Source: CAVQAH01 sp963784195 (GTDB taxonomy: Bacteria > Acidobacteriota > Vicinamibacteria > Vicinamibacterales > 2-12-FULL-66-21). Taken from it: a DNA stretch of 64,000 nucleotides. Shown piece after piece: positions 17,559-26,734 of this stretch; position 1 is the first letter of the stretch; each line of letters starts with the position of its first letter. The notes below the pieces were generated by a model. The model made no database searches, had not been told where the DNA came from, and was given only the letters and a program-made list of their open reading frames with translations. A program made the position numbers and the translations under genes. The stretch is from NCBI GenBank assembly GCA_963784195.1, contig CAWARA010000021.1, forward strand, positions 1-64,000, in the 5' to 3' direction.

Positions 17559-18188
17559 TCAGTCCGGCCGGACAAGACGTGAGGCGTGATCGCCGATCAC
17601 GTCAGGCAACGTGGACGCGCCAGATCGTGCCGAGGCAGATCGTCGAAGCCACTCAGTCACCTTGCCGACGCAGGGCGGAAGCGGATCGCACGCCAGCAGG
17701 TACAGGATCACGGTCGTGAGGACGATCAGCGAGTACGTCAGAGCGGCGATGTGCAGGCCAAGCGCGGTATAGACGAAGAGGATCGGATAGCTGAGGACGA
17801 TGCACAGCGTGAGGAAGGACGTGCGCAGCACTGCATCGCGAACCCGCCGCGGATTTCTGAAGCCCTTCGAGACACGGCGGTAGACCGCATTCTCGTACAT
17901 TTCGATGGGCACCTTGAACACCGTCTGGCTCAGCACGTAGAGCAGACCACCGCAGAAGAGGCCGACCAGCAGCCGCAGCGGAAGGCCGGCCGTCCACGAA
18001 TACAGGACCGCCCACACCACGTAGACAAGAATGCTGAGATTGGTGAGCTGGACAGCGAGCCACACGTTCGTCCTGCCCGTCAGCATCTGGAATTGCTGAC
18101 AGACGCGTTCGGTCAGATTCAAGACGACCGAATCGATGTAGCTCATCCTCCCGGAACAGGCCGGGTCTGCCTCCAGACGTACAGACAC
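17559..18188 (-). CDS. Predicted integral membrane protein
   Basis: 209 residues from GTG at 18188, or 195 from ATG at 18146; the latter has GGGAGG immediately adjacent, too close for a good site. Four hydrophobic segments are visible: NLSILVYVVWAVLYSW, LLVGLFCGGLLYVLSQ, LTLCIVLSYPILFVYTALG and ALTYSLIVLTTVILYLL. An Arg-rich cytoplasmic loop lies between the second and third. I recognise no named family. Confidence 0.6.
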   Translation of the reverse strand: MSVRLEADPACSGRMSYIDSVVLNLTERVCQQFQMLTGRTNVWLAVQLTNLSILVYVVWAVLYSWTAGLPLRLLVGLFCGGLLYVLSQTVFKVPIEMYENAVYRRVSKGFRNPRRVRDAVLRTSFLTLCIVLSYPILFVYTALGLHIAALTYSLIVLTTVILYLLACDPLPPCVGKVTEWLRRSASARSGASTLPDVIGDHASRLVRPD

Positions 18189-18264
18189 CGTTCGACTGGA
18201 AAAGGTTTCATCGCGAGCGCTCAGGACTGCCTCAGCTTAAATGCGTCGCACGTCGCCATACGGA

Positions 18265-19242
18265 TTACTGAGAAGCGGCCCGAACGATGTCGGGCGGGAA
18301 CGTAATCCCGAGCGCCTTGGCCACCTCCTGGTTCAGCACCAGCTTCTTGACCGCGACTTCCTCGAATGGGATGTTGCGCGGCTGCTCGCCGCGCAGTACA
18401 CGCGCGAGGATCTGCGACGCGGCTTTGCCGGTTTCATACCAGCCGATACCGACGGCGATTAGCGCGCCCCGCTGCACGAACTCCGGGTCGTTGATGATGA
18501 GGGGAAGCTTCGCGTCGCGCGCCGCTTTCACGATCGCGTCGAAGCCCTGAAGCGCCGTATTGTCTCCTGTCACCCACAGGGCCTGCACGCCGCGGTGGGT
18601 CAGCACCTGCGCCGCCTGCCAAATCTCGTTTGTCCCGGTGATGGCAATCTCCTGCAGCCGGATGCCGCGCTGCTCGAAGATGCCGCGCGCCACGCCCACC
18701 ACCTTGACCGAGTTGGCTTCGGAGCTGTTGTAGAGCGTTCCGACCGCGCGGACGCCGGGCACGAGCCGCTGGATCATATCGACCGTGTCCTGGACCGGCG
18801 GGAACGAACCGACACCCGTGACGTGCGGCAGGTGATCCGTCCGGCTCTTGCCGGCGCCGGCCGCAATCGGGTCGTACACGTAGGTGAACACGACCGGCTT
18901 GGACCGGGACATGGCCGCCGCGGCAGTGAGCACCGGCGTCGTCATGGCGACGATCACGTCGACGTCGGAACCGTCGTAGTTCTGAATCAGCAGCGGGATG
19001 TTGACGATCTCCGCCTGGGCGTGCGACCGGCGGACCTCCAGGTTGACCCGCTCCTCGATGCCCTGCTCCTTCAGGCCGTCGAAGAGGCCCTTCATGCAAT
19101 TGTCGGCACCTTCTTCCGGCGCGAAAAAGACAAGGCCGATCTTGTGTTCCATCACGGGGCCGCTCGAGGTGTCTCCGCACGCGGCGAGCGAGCCGGCCAT
19201 CAGAAAAGCGAAAGCAGTATTCCGTGTCGCACGCGTGTTCAT
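18265..19242 (-). CDS. ABC transporter substrate-binding lipoprotein (TrpX/PF04392 type)
   Basis: 325 residues. Start ATG at 19242 with GAGGTGG upstream; lipobox GSLAAC near residue 22 marks it as a lipoprotein. The body is the two-lobed periplasmic binding fold of the ABC_sub_bind family: KIGLVFFAPEEGADNC, VDVIVAMTTPVLTAAAAM, VVFTYVYDPIAAGAG, VRAVGTLYNSSEANSVKVV, and GVQALWVTGDNTALQGFDAI, ending with KALGITFPPDIV. The family includes tryptophan or other amino-acid transport components and usually precedes a permease and an ATPase. None is present next to it, so it is an orphan or acts with a distant transporter. Confidence 0.85.
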   Translation of the reverse strand: MNTRATRNTAFAFLMAGSLAACGDTSSGPVMEHKIGLVFFAPEEGADNCMKGLFDGLKEQGIEERVNLEVRRSHAQAEIVNIPLLIQNYDGSDVDVIVAMTTPVLTAAAAMSRSKPVVFTYVYDPIAAGAGKSRTDHLPHVTGVGSFPPVQDTVDMIQRLVPGVRAVGTLYNSSEANSVKVVGVARGIFEQRGIRLQEIAITGTNEIWQAAQVLTHRGVQALWVTGDNTALQGFDAIVKAARDAKLPLIINDPEFVQRGALIAVGIGWYETGKAASQILARVLRGEQPRNIPFEEVAVKKLVLNQEVAKALGITFPPDIVRAASQ

Positions 19243-19336
19243 AGGACCACCTCACGTGTGGCGCATGTCGGTAATGAGTGCAACGGTCATCGAACTATCC
19301 GCACCTGCGATCTGCGGGACGCCTCAGGTCGATGGC

Positions 19337-22300
19337 CTACCACTGCCCTGTGCAGGTCCCTCCATTCCGGTCGCTGTTGCGGCCGTTCGGACAGAGGGTG
19401 TTGATCCAGACAACGTTGGTGAGCGTGGCCGTCGAGAGGCCCGTGGCTCCCATGAGGTTGCTGTCGCTGAAACTGGCACCGGTGAGATTGGCGCCGGTGA
19501 AGTTGACGTTCCTGAAGTTGCCGTCAGTCAAATTCGCGCCGGTCAGGACCGCGTTCGTCAAATTCGCACCCATGAAATTGGCGCCCGCCAGACTTGCGCC
19601 TTCGAGCGACACACCGACGAGCCATGCATTCCTGAGATTGGCGCCGGTCAGGTTGAACGCGCCGGTGGGCAGCCTGGGGAAGGCATTGAGATCGGTGTTG
19701 ACGTCGTGGGTCAGCGGTGTGCTGGTGCTGGTCGTGAAGTCACCGTTGCCGTCATACCTCGCAGTAATCGCGTGACGTCCGAGGGCCAGGCCGCTGGTGC
19801 TGAACGTGGCCCGCACGTTGCCGTTCACGACGCTGAGTTGGCCGGTCCCGAGACTTGTCGCGCCATCCAGGAACGTGACCGTGCCCGCTGGCGATCCGGC
19901 GCCCGGCGCGGTGACGGCGATTGCGGCCGTGAAGGTCACCGACTGACCCTTGATTGAGGTGCTTGCCGGCGTGCTGACGGTCGTGGCCGTGGCCGCCCTG
20001 TTCACCGTCGACGCCGCCGCCGCGGCCGTGCTGCTGCCGTTGAAGTTGGTGTCGCCGCTGTAGGCCGCCGTTACGCTGTGGCTTCCGACCGTCAAGGCCG
20101 AGGTGGTGCACGTGGCGGTGTTGGTGGCCGCGTTCACCGGCAGCCCCGCGCAGCCGGCGATCGTCGCGGTGCCATCCTTGAAGTCGACCGTGCCACCGGG
20201 ATTGGTAGCGCCCGCGCTCGTGATGCCTACGGTGGCGGTGAAGGCGACCGGCTGGCCCTTGACCGCCGCGGCGGGCGCGGCGATCAGCGCGAGGGTCGTC
20301 CCCGCTTTCTCGATCTTCAGCGTGCCGCCCGCGTAGTTGAAGGTGTAGTTGGGATCCACCGCGCCTGTGCAGCTGGTCGAATAGCTTCCCGCGGCGCCGC
20401 CACTCGGCGCGGCGGAACAGGTCGGTTGCGTGTCGAGGGAGGCCGCGCTCTCGCTGCCAGCGAAGGCGCTGTAGCTTGGTGTGATCGGCGGCACCGCGGC
20501 GCCGTACGTGATCGTGCTGCTGGAGGCCGTGATCGTCAGCGGCACGCGGTTGATGGTGAAGCTTTGCGTGACGGCTGCGGCCGGATCGTAATTCCCGCTA
20601 CCCGCCTGGTTTGCCGTGATGGTGCACGTGCCGGCCTGGAGGAGCGACACGGTCGTGCCACCGCTCGCGCCACTGGAGAGGGCGCAGACGGCTTGACTCC
20701 CCGTGACGGCAAACGTCACCGGCTGGCCCGAGTCGCCGCCAGTCGCCGAGATACCGAAGGCCGCGTCGCCGAAGGTATGCGCGGCCATTGCCGGGAAGTT
20801 GATGGACTGGGCGAGACCCTTGATCGTCACGACAAACGGTTCGCTCTTCGAGCCGCCCATCGGATCGTTGACCGTGACCGCGCCGTAGTAGCTCCCGGGG
20901 CTGAGCGTAGGTATGTGAACCGTCGAAGGTGTAACTGCCGCTGCTTCTGCCCAACTGCAGCGGGTCTGGCTGACCCACGACGATGACGTGGAAGCAAACC
21001 CCGAGGTCGGGAGGGCTGATGCACTGGGAGTCGACGGCCCCGTCGCCCCAATTAATCGTAAGCCGGTTGTAGGTGCCTGTACCGACGTCGCCGAAGCTGC
21101 CGCTCATCGTCGCGGATTCTCCCAGGGTCCTGGTTCGCGGGTTACAGGAGAAGAACGGAATCCCGGCGGGGTCCAAGATGCATTCGCCATCGACCCCCAG
21201 CGTGGGCGGTACGTTTTCGACGGTCACAGGAAATTCTTTGCTGCCCTTGATGCCACGGGAGTCGATCGCCGTGAGCTCGACCAGGAATGTGCCGGCCAGT
21301 GTCCACGAATGCGTGATTGACTCTCCCGAGACCGGGGCCCCGTAGGAAGGAACGAGTTGAATGGTGCCGTTCGGATCGGGCCCCATGCACCCGCCGGTGC
21401 CGAAGTTGCACCCCCCGTTCTGGAAGCGCCACTGGTAGGTGAGCGGCCCTACGGCGTCGGTGAACGAAAACCCGTTCGCGCTGAATGACTGCGGGCTGCC
21501 CTCCGCGGGTTTGATCGGCGAGAACTTTGCCTCGCCGGTCGCTACAGAAGGGCCTCTCACCTTCGCCGAGTAATTCTTCCCGTCGCTGCCAAGGTACTCG
21601 AGGGCGTCGCCGGCGCCGCATGTACCGTCGCCAATACACGTCTCGGGGTCGAGCGTGTTGCTGGCGCCGCGACTGAAGGTCACGAACTTGTAGCCGGCCG
21701 TCGGGGTGCCCAGCAGCCAGGCGTTCTGCGTCTTGCCCTCCCAGTCGGTGTATTCAAGGCGCAGTCTTTGAGTGGTTGTTCCACTCGCTTGGGTGATGAA
21801 CCAGTTCTTGCTCAGCCGCGCCGTGGTTGCCGCTCCCGTCGCCCCATCCCTATAGCCGATCGTGGGCAACAGCGTGATTGTAGTACCCCCCTGCTCCCCG
21901 ACGAGGAACTGGGCGTCGGTCGCAGTGGCCGGTGGGATAGCACTGGGATTCAAACACGGAGCACCGACGTAGGTGAGTATACCTGCGGTGACCGTGATGC
22001 CTGGCGGGAGGCCTGGGTTCGCATTGTCGCACGCCCGGAAGTCCGGTTCGGGCAGCGTGGCGGCGACGAAGATGGCGAAGAAGGTCGTTGCGCCGTCGGT
22101 TGTGTTCGTCAGCTTTTTCGCATCAGGGGTCGTCGTGCGGGCGTCGTTGATGAGCTCCGCCAACTGGCCGGGCAGTTCGCTGGCGCTGATCACCGAGATT
22201 CCGACCATGACGGCGATCACGATCGCAATTATCACGATGGTGGCCACGCCCAGCAGAATTCCCGCGGCACCGAGGGTGGCCGTAAACGGGAATACCGCGT

Positions 22301-23333
22301 TACCGATCACGGCGACTTCAGTGCCGGTAGCGGCGGCGGCGGCGGCGATGCTGGCGACCGTTGAGCCTACGAGGACCCCACTAAGCGCGCCGGCGCCGAC
22401 ACCGGCGGCGACGCTCACAGCCAAGCCAAAGGCCGCTGCGGCGTTGTGGGCCGCCCGCGAGAACTGAGCGGAGTTCAAAAACGCATAGCTCGCGCTCGCC
22501 TGACCGTACTTGACGAACTGATCGTAGCTCGGCGTGGGTGGATTGCAGTCCAGGCCGAAGTTAGCGCCCCTGCACGAGAGGCCGCTGCTCAGACAGATAG
22601 GGTGGTTGGCGGCGCTGTAATCCGAGCTATAAGGCGTGGGAGGTGTGTAGTTGCAGAACGCGTCGAATTGCGGATTGTCGTTGAGGAAGTTCCGGAGCTG
22701 ATCCTCGGTGGGACTGCTCCTCAGCAGCGTCTCGTAGGCGCTCATATTGAGGCCCGCCCACCTCACATATTCGCGACCGGCATTTTCCGCTGACGTGATC
22801 GCCTTTTGCTTCATGATCCCGCTCAGCCAGTCGACCGCATTCTGCTGGTGCGTGGTTCGATTGCCGGAGAGGATGGCCTCCGTCAGCAGCAAGTACAACT
22901 CGGCCAGCGCCTCATTGCGCCCCCACGTCTGCACCGCGATGCTGTCGGCATCGGTGAGACCGTGATCTTTGATGACGTTGGCGACAGCCTTTTTTTCGAG
23001 TTCTCGCAAGGACGTCCTCTGCGCCGGACTGGCAAAGAAGATCTGCTGGTCCAGATTCAGAAGCGGGGGAGGTGCCCAGGGCTCGCACTTTTCCTCGTTG
23101 TACGAACAAACTTGAATGAGGTTCGGGTCAAATTGTTGCGCGTCGGAGCTGGCCGTGGACCGGCTCTCGTCGTGCACTGAAGCGGCTGTGGCGACGGCGG
23201 CGCGCACGGGCTCGCCGAGCGCAACAAGGACCGCGAGCAGGTATACCAGCCTCGCGGACAGGATGTGAGTCGCGAGCCATGTCATCAGCCCAGTGGATCG
23301 GGTCGGTTGCAGGTTGCGTTTCATGGTCTTCAC
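19337..23333 (-). pseudogene. Very large secreted PKD/Ig-like/pentapeptide-repeat protein, one frameshift
   Basis: Reads about 1,330 residues if a one-base insertion in the GGGG run near 20898 is ignored. Order: N-terminal signal region (LATHILSARLVYLLAVLVAL); about 250 residues of unknown helical sequence with Cys pairs; a hydrophobic stretch around residues 300-400 (AATGTEVAVIGNAVF, VATIVIIAIVIAVMVGISVI); PKD-like strands (LAGTFLVELTAID, GSHTYAQPGSYYGAV across the shift); an MBG-type domain (LTITASSSTITYGAAVPPI); two Ig-like Big3 repeats (GTVDFKDGTATIAGC and GTVTFLDGATSLGTG); then a pentapeptide-repeat run (GANLRNAWLVGVSLEGASL and similar) and the Cys-containing tail NTLCPNGRNSDRNGGTCTG. 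It is probably an exported surface or adhesion protein. The shift falls in the last PKD strand and removes all later domains. Confidence 0.75.
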
Positions 23334-23347
23334 CCTGTGTCGTTCTG

Positions 23348-23695
23348 TTACTCATTCGATTGGAGCCGCCGCCGCACCTCCAGCAGATCGTCCTTGAGCA
23401 GGTAGCCGCATGCGCCCGCCTGCTTTGCCGCCGCGCGCCAGTGCTGATCGTCGTACTCGGTGACAATGAGGATTCGCGCTTCGGGCCAGGCCGCCCGAAT
23501 TCGCCGTGTCGCCTCGATCCCGCCGAGCCGCGACATCCGCAGGTCCATCAGCGTCCAGTCCGGCTGCTCCACGGCGTACGCGGCCACCGCCTGGTCGCCA
23601 TCGGCACACTCGACGATGGCGTCCGCAAGGTCTGACAAGAGCTGCTTCAGCAACTGGCACATGTGCGGGTTGTCGTCGACAATCATCAGCTTCAT
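23348..23695 (-). CDS. Single-domain response regulator (receiver)
   Basis: 115 residues consisting only of a CheY-like receiver: MIVDDNPHMCQLLKQLL with the acidic pair, WTLMDLRMSRLGGIEATRRI with the phospho-acceptor Asp, ILIVTEYDDQHWRAA with the conserved Thr, and GYLLKDDLLEV with the conserved Lys. No output domain, so it acts by protein contact or as a phosphate sink. ATG at 23695 matches the family start; an upstream in-frame ATG at 23707 is possible. Its first 13 codons and upstream region are duplicated 2.1 kb away as the start of the LRR gene. The large surface protein follows 15 bp downstream. Confidence 0.85.
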   Translation of the reverse strand: MKLMIVDDNPHMCQLLKQLLSDLADAIVECADGDQAVAAYAVEQPDWTLMDLRMSRLGGIEATRRIRAAWPEARILIVTEYDDQHWRAAAKQAGACGYLLKDDLLEVRRRLQSNE

Positions 23696-23842
23696 CAAAA
23701 CAGTCATTCGTTCAATCAGTCGGGTTCGTGGCTCCGTGCCACACAGCGCAGTGTCGGCGAGTCACCAGGCCGAGCCAATGGAGGGGTCTGCCGTATTTGG
23801 ATTCGTAGGTCTGCGAATTCAGGTGGGTAGTTGTACGGATGC
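23657..23842. repeat. Direct repeat, copy 1 (5-prime part of receiver gene and upstream region)
   Basis: 186 bp covering the first 13 codons of the receiver gene and about 147 bp upstream. It is repeated at 25781-25966 with only a few substitutions and one-base indels. Its outer end coincides with the last base of the LRR gene stop codon. Confidence 0.9.
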
Positions 23843-25819
23843 TAATGAATTGACGAGTGCGCGTTCCGATCGTGTGATACCGCAGGCGGGAGTTTGTTCA
23901 GTCGTTTGAATGACAGGACGCCGTTCTGTCCAAATGCTGTGTTGAGTCGTGTCTCCGACTGGCTGATTCCTGGATCGAGGCCGACGAGCGCTATCTCGAG
24001 CAAAGAAGTATCTGTGCGAAGAAATTTCTCGATCAGTTCCTTGGCTCGTTTCAGCGTGCCGGACCTGAAAGAACTCTGCAGCACGAGCTCCTTCAGCGAG
24101 TTCCTCCTGGCGCTCTCCTGCAGGATCCTGGCGACGAGGGCGGGCCTGATCGCAGGAGTCCTGAGGGTGAAGCTCTGGAGTGTGCCTTCGAGTAGGAGCC
24201 TGCAGAGGGCCAGGTCTTCACCCGCAGTCTTGATTGGGCCAAGAACGAGCTGCAATGCAGGCATCCTGCAAGCAAAGAGTTCCCTGATGTTTGGGGGGAT
24301 GGAATCATGCAATCTTCTCAGCTGCTTGCCGCTCGGAGGAGTCAGGCATCTCCGGAGTTCCGAAGTCGGAACACTAGTGGCGCTGAAGAGGAAGAGATTG
24401 GCGACCGTGGCAGGCACATCCTGAACATACGGAGCGTACGTGCGCGAGAGGATGAGGCTCTCAGGGATGTCGCTGAGAGGATACGCCCGCTATCACGGCT
24501 TCAAACGCGGGTCCAATCCTTCGGCGTTCCTGAGTGCTCTCGGCTGTATATCCAGCGTATAGATAGGAATTACTCCTCGCTTGGAACAGTTGCAGCAGCG
24601 TTGTGATCTGTGCGGATGTGAATCCATTCTGCGATGCATTCAGATGCTGGACTTCCAGGCCGTTACTCAACGCTGAGAGAAGTGCCGCTCTCCCTTCCCG
24701 TCCCAGGTGGTTGTGCTCCAGGCTCAGCGCTTTGAGCCTGGTGCCGGCGTCCGACATGGCGGCAAAGAAGCGAGCCCACCCTCGTGGTCCTGCTTTTATC
24801 TCGGCGAGATTCAATTCCATCGGCGCATAGCCGCGTTGCTGTCGCTTGATGAGACTACTGCCGAGCGATGCAAGGAAGTCGTTCTCGAGAGGATTGTTGC
24901 CCACATTGAACCGCGTGAGCGCCGCATTCTCCAAAAGGGCGAGCACGCGTGTGCCGGTGAGCTTGTTCGTGGCAAGAGAGAGAGATTTCAACGGAGCATC
25001 CTCGAGCGCCGATACGATGCCTCTGATGCCTGCTTCAGTGATGCCGTTCTGGTCCAGGTACAGGGTGTGGGTCGCGCTGGACGCATTGCCGATCGCTCTG
25101 CATATGGCCTCGGCTCCCGTGTCTGCAACGCCGGTCGAGAGGATGTCCAGACAGCCGACGGTGTTCAAGCGCTTCCACTGCGCCAACGCCAGGCCTCCCT
25201 TGATGCCCAGCGGGTTCCTGCAGAGATCAAGTTCCCGAGTGCAACCGAGGCGAGGAAGCAGGCTCGCGAGCTGCGCGGCATTGATTCCACAGAAATCCAG
25301 CCATAACCGTTCGGCGCTGATTTTTTGACCGGCGCTGAGGTGCAGTGAGCCGCCTGAAGCGAATCGTAGAGACAATGTCTTCCTGCACGGCAAGCGCAGG
25401 CATTTGTTGACGGCAGATCGCGACAGGAATGAGCCGCGTTCGAATTGCACGTCATGCAGCTCTTTCCACCTTCTCAGAAAATCACACAGGAGGTTGAACG
25501 ACTCGTCGTCCCGAAGCATGACGCCTGGGAACAGGAATGAAGTTGGTGTCGAGAAACAATGCTTGTGCCGCTCGAGGATCGCGAGCAGGCGTGAGAGATG
25601 TCCTCGTGAGAACTCCCTCCCGCTGAATTGAACTCTGCCAATGGACTGCCCGGCGGATTGAATCTTCCAGAGCGCGTCTTCGGGTTGCTCCCATGAGAAG
25701 AGTCTCAGGGCGGATGACGTTCCGGATGTCGTTTCCACGGTGTGCGGCGCTTTCAATGCATAGGCGGCACCGGTGACATCGCACATGTGCGGGTTGTCGT
25801 CGACAATCATCAGCTTCAT
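23842..25819 (-). pseudogene. Leucine-rich-repeat protein fused to receiver-gene start, one frameshift
   Basis: Begins MKLMIVDDNPHMC, identical to the neighbouring receiver, then leaves that family at once (DVTGAAYALKAPHT). The remainder contains ribonuclease-inhibitor-type LRRs: LWLDFCGINAAQLASLL, RELDLCRNPLGIKGGLAL, HTLYLDQNGITEAGI, KSLSLATNKLTGTRVLALL, KALSLEHNHLGREGR and HLNASQNGFTSAQI. One extra G near 24485 splits the frame; after it the protein continues AYPLSDIPESLILSRTYAP to a second, less regular LRR-like half ending at 23842. About 660 residues when joined. Such LRRs bind proteins and are frequent in effector-like or NLR-like proteins. Base composition is visibly less GC-rich than the neighbours, suggesting transfer. 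Confidence 0.75.
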
Positions 25820-25966
25820 CAAACAGTCATTCGCTTCGTCAATCGGGTTCGTGGCTCCGTTCCGCACAGCGCAGTGTCGGCGAGTCATTAGGCCGAGCCA
25901 ATGGAGGGGTCTGCCGTATTTGGATTCGTAGGTCTGCGAAATTCAGGTGGGTAGTTGTACGGATGC
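25781..25966. repeat. Direct repeat, copy 2 (start and upstream region of LRR gene)
   Basis: Nearly identical to 23657-23842. It supplies the start codon, first 13 codons and upstream region of the LRR gene. Six bases beyond its outer end lies a GTAG-type palindrome. The unit between matching points of the two copies is 2,124 bp. Confidence 0.9.
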
Positions 25967-25971
25967 CATTC

Positions 25972-25994
25972 GTAGAGTCCGGCTTTAGCCGGAC
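25972..25994 (+). repeat. REP-like palindrome with GTAG head
   Basis: GTAG followed by the perfect stem GTCCGGCT-TT-AGCCGGAC. This is the layout of GTAG-type REP elements mobilised by RAYT transposases. It sits just outside the duplicated 186-bp block. Confidence 0.55.
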
Positions 25995-26080
25995 CGGATC
26001 GTGCGGGCGTCGTGGCCGTCGTGATCGTTCCTACATGCGTGTGTCGTGATAGACCATCGTCAAATCTTTCATTGCAACGA

Positions 26081-26734
26081 TTAGAGTTCCGACTGATGCT
26101 GGACCGCGAACTTGAGCAGCGCGTGGCTCCCGCGCAGTTCCAGCTTGCCGGCAATGTTGTTGCGGTGATGTTCGGCGGTACGGACGCCGATGTGGAGCGC
26201 CGCCGCGATCTCACGACTGGTCTGACCTTCAGCGATCAGCTTCAGAACGCGGCGCTCGGTGGGGGTGAGCTGCGCGAGGGCCGGCTTCTGCTGGGCGAGC
26301 GCGGCAGCGCCGCGGCCGCGCCGGATCAGAAATGACGACAGGGTGGGGCTGACGTAGTCTTTTCCGGAGGCCACCGCCTTGATGCAGTCGATGATCTCTG
26401 TGGCGGCGCTGTCCTTCACCACGTACCCCTGGACGCCGAGATCGAGCGCGGCATTCAGATAATGCTCATCCTTGTGCATCGTCAGAAGGACCACCGCAAC
26501 CGGCAGCCCCTGATCGCGGACTGCGCGCACGACCGAAAAACCGTCCTTGACAGGCATGCTGAGGTCGAGCACCGCGACATCGGCACGCTCACGCTCCAGC
26601 CATTGCAGCGCCCGCTCGCCGTCGGGCGCTTCGGCCACGACTCTCAGTTGCGGATCGGTCTCGATGATCTGCCTCAGCCCCTGGCGGAAGATCGGATGAT
26701 CGTCGGCAATCAGCACGTGCACTTCACGAGGCAT
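26081..26734 (-). CDS. NarL/FixJ-type response regulator with LuxR HTH
   Basis: 217 residues. Receiver: VHVLIADDHPIFRQGLRQII, VAVLDLSMPVKDGF with the phospho-acceptor Asp, VVLLTMHKDEHYLNAAL and GYVVKDSAATEI with the conserved Lys. Output: LTPTERRVLKLIAEGQTSRE followed by IAAALHIGVRTAEHHRNNI, the LuxR-type helix-turn-helix. Its start overlaps the end of the propeller kinase by 25 bp, so the two are translationally coupled and form a cognate pair. Confidence 0.95.
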   Translation of the reverse strand: MPREVHVLIADDHPIFRQGLRQIIETDPQLRVVAEAPDGERALQWLERERADVAVLDLSMPVKDGFSVVRAVRDQGLPVAVVLLTMHKDEHYLNAALDLGVQGYVVKDSAATEIIDCIKAVASGKDYVSPTLSSFLIRRGRGAAALAQQKPALAQLTPTERRVLKLIAEGQTSREIAAALHIGVRTAEHHRNNIAGKLELRGSHALLKFAVQHQSEL

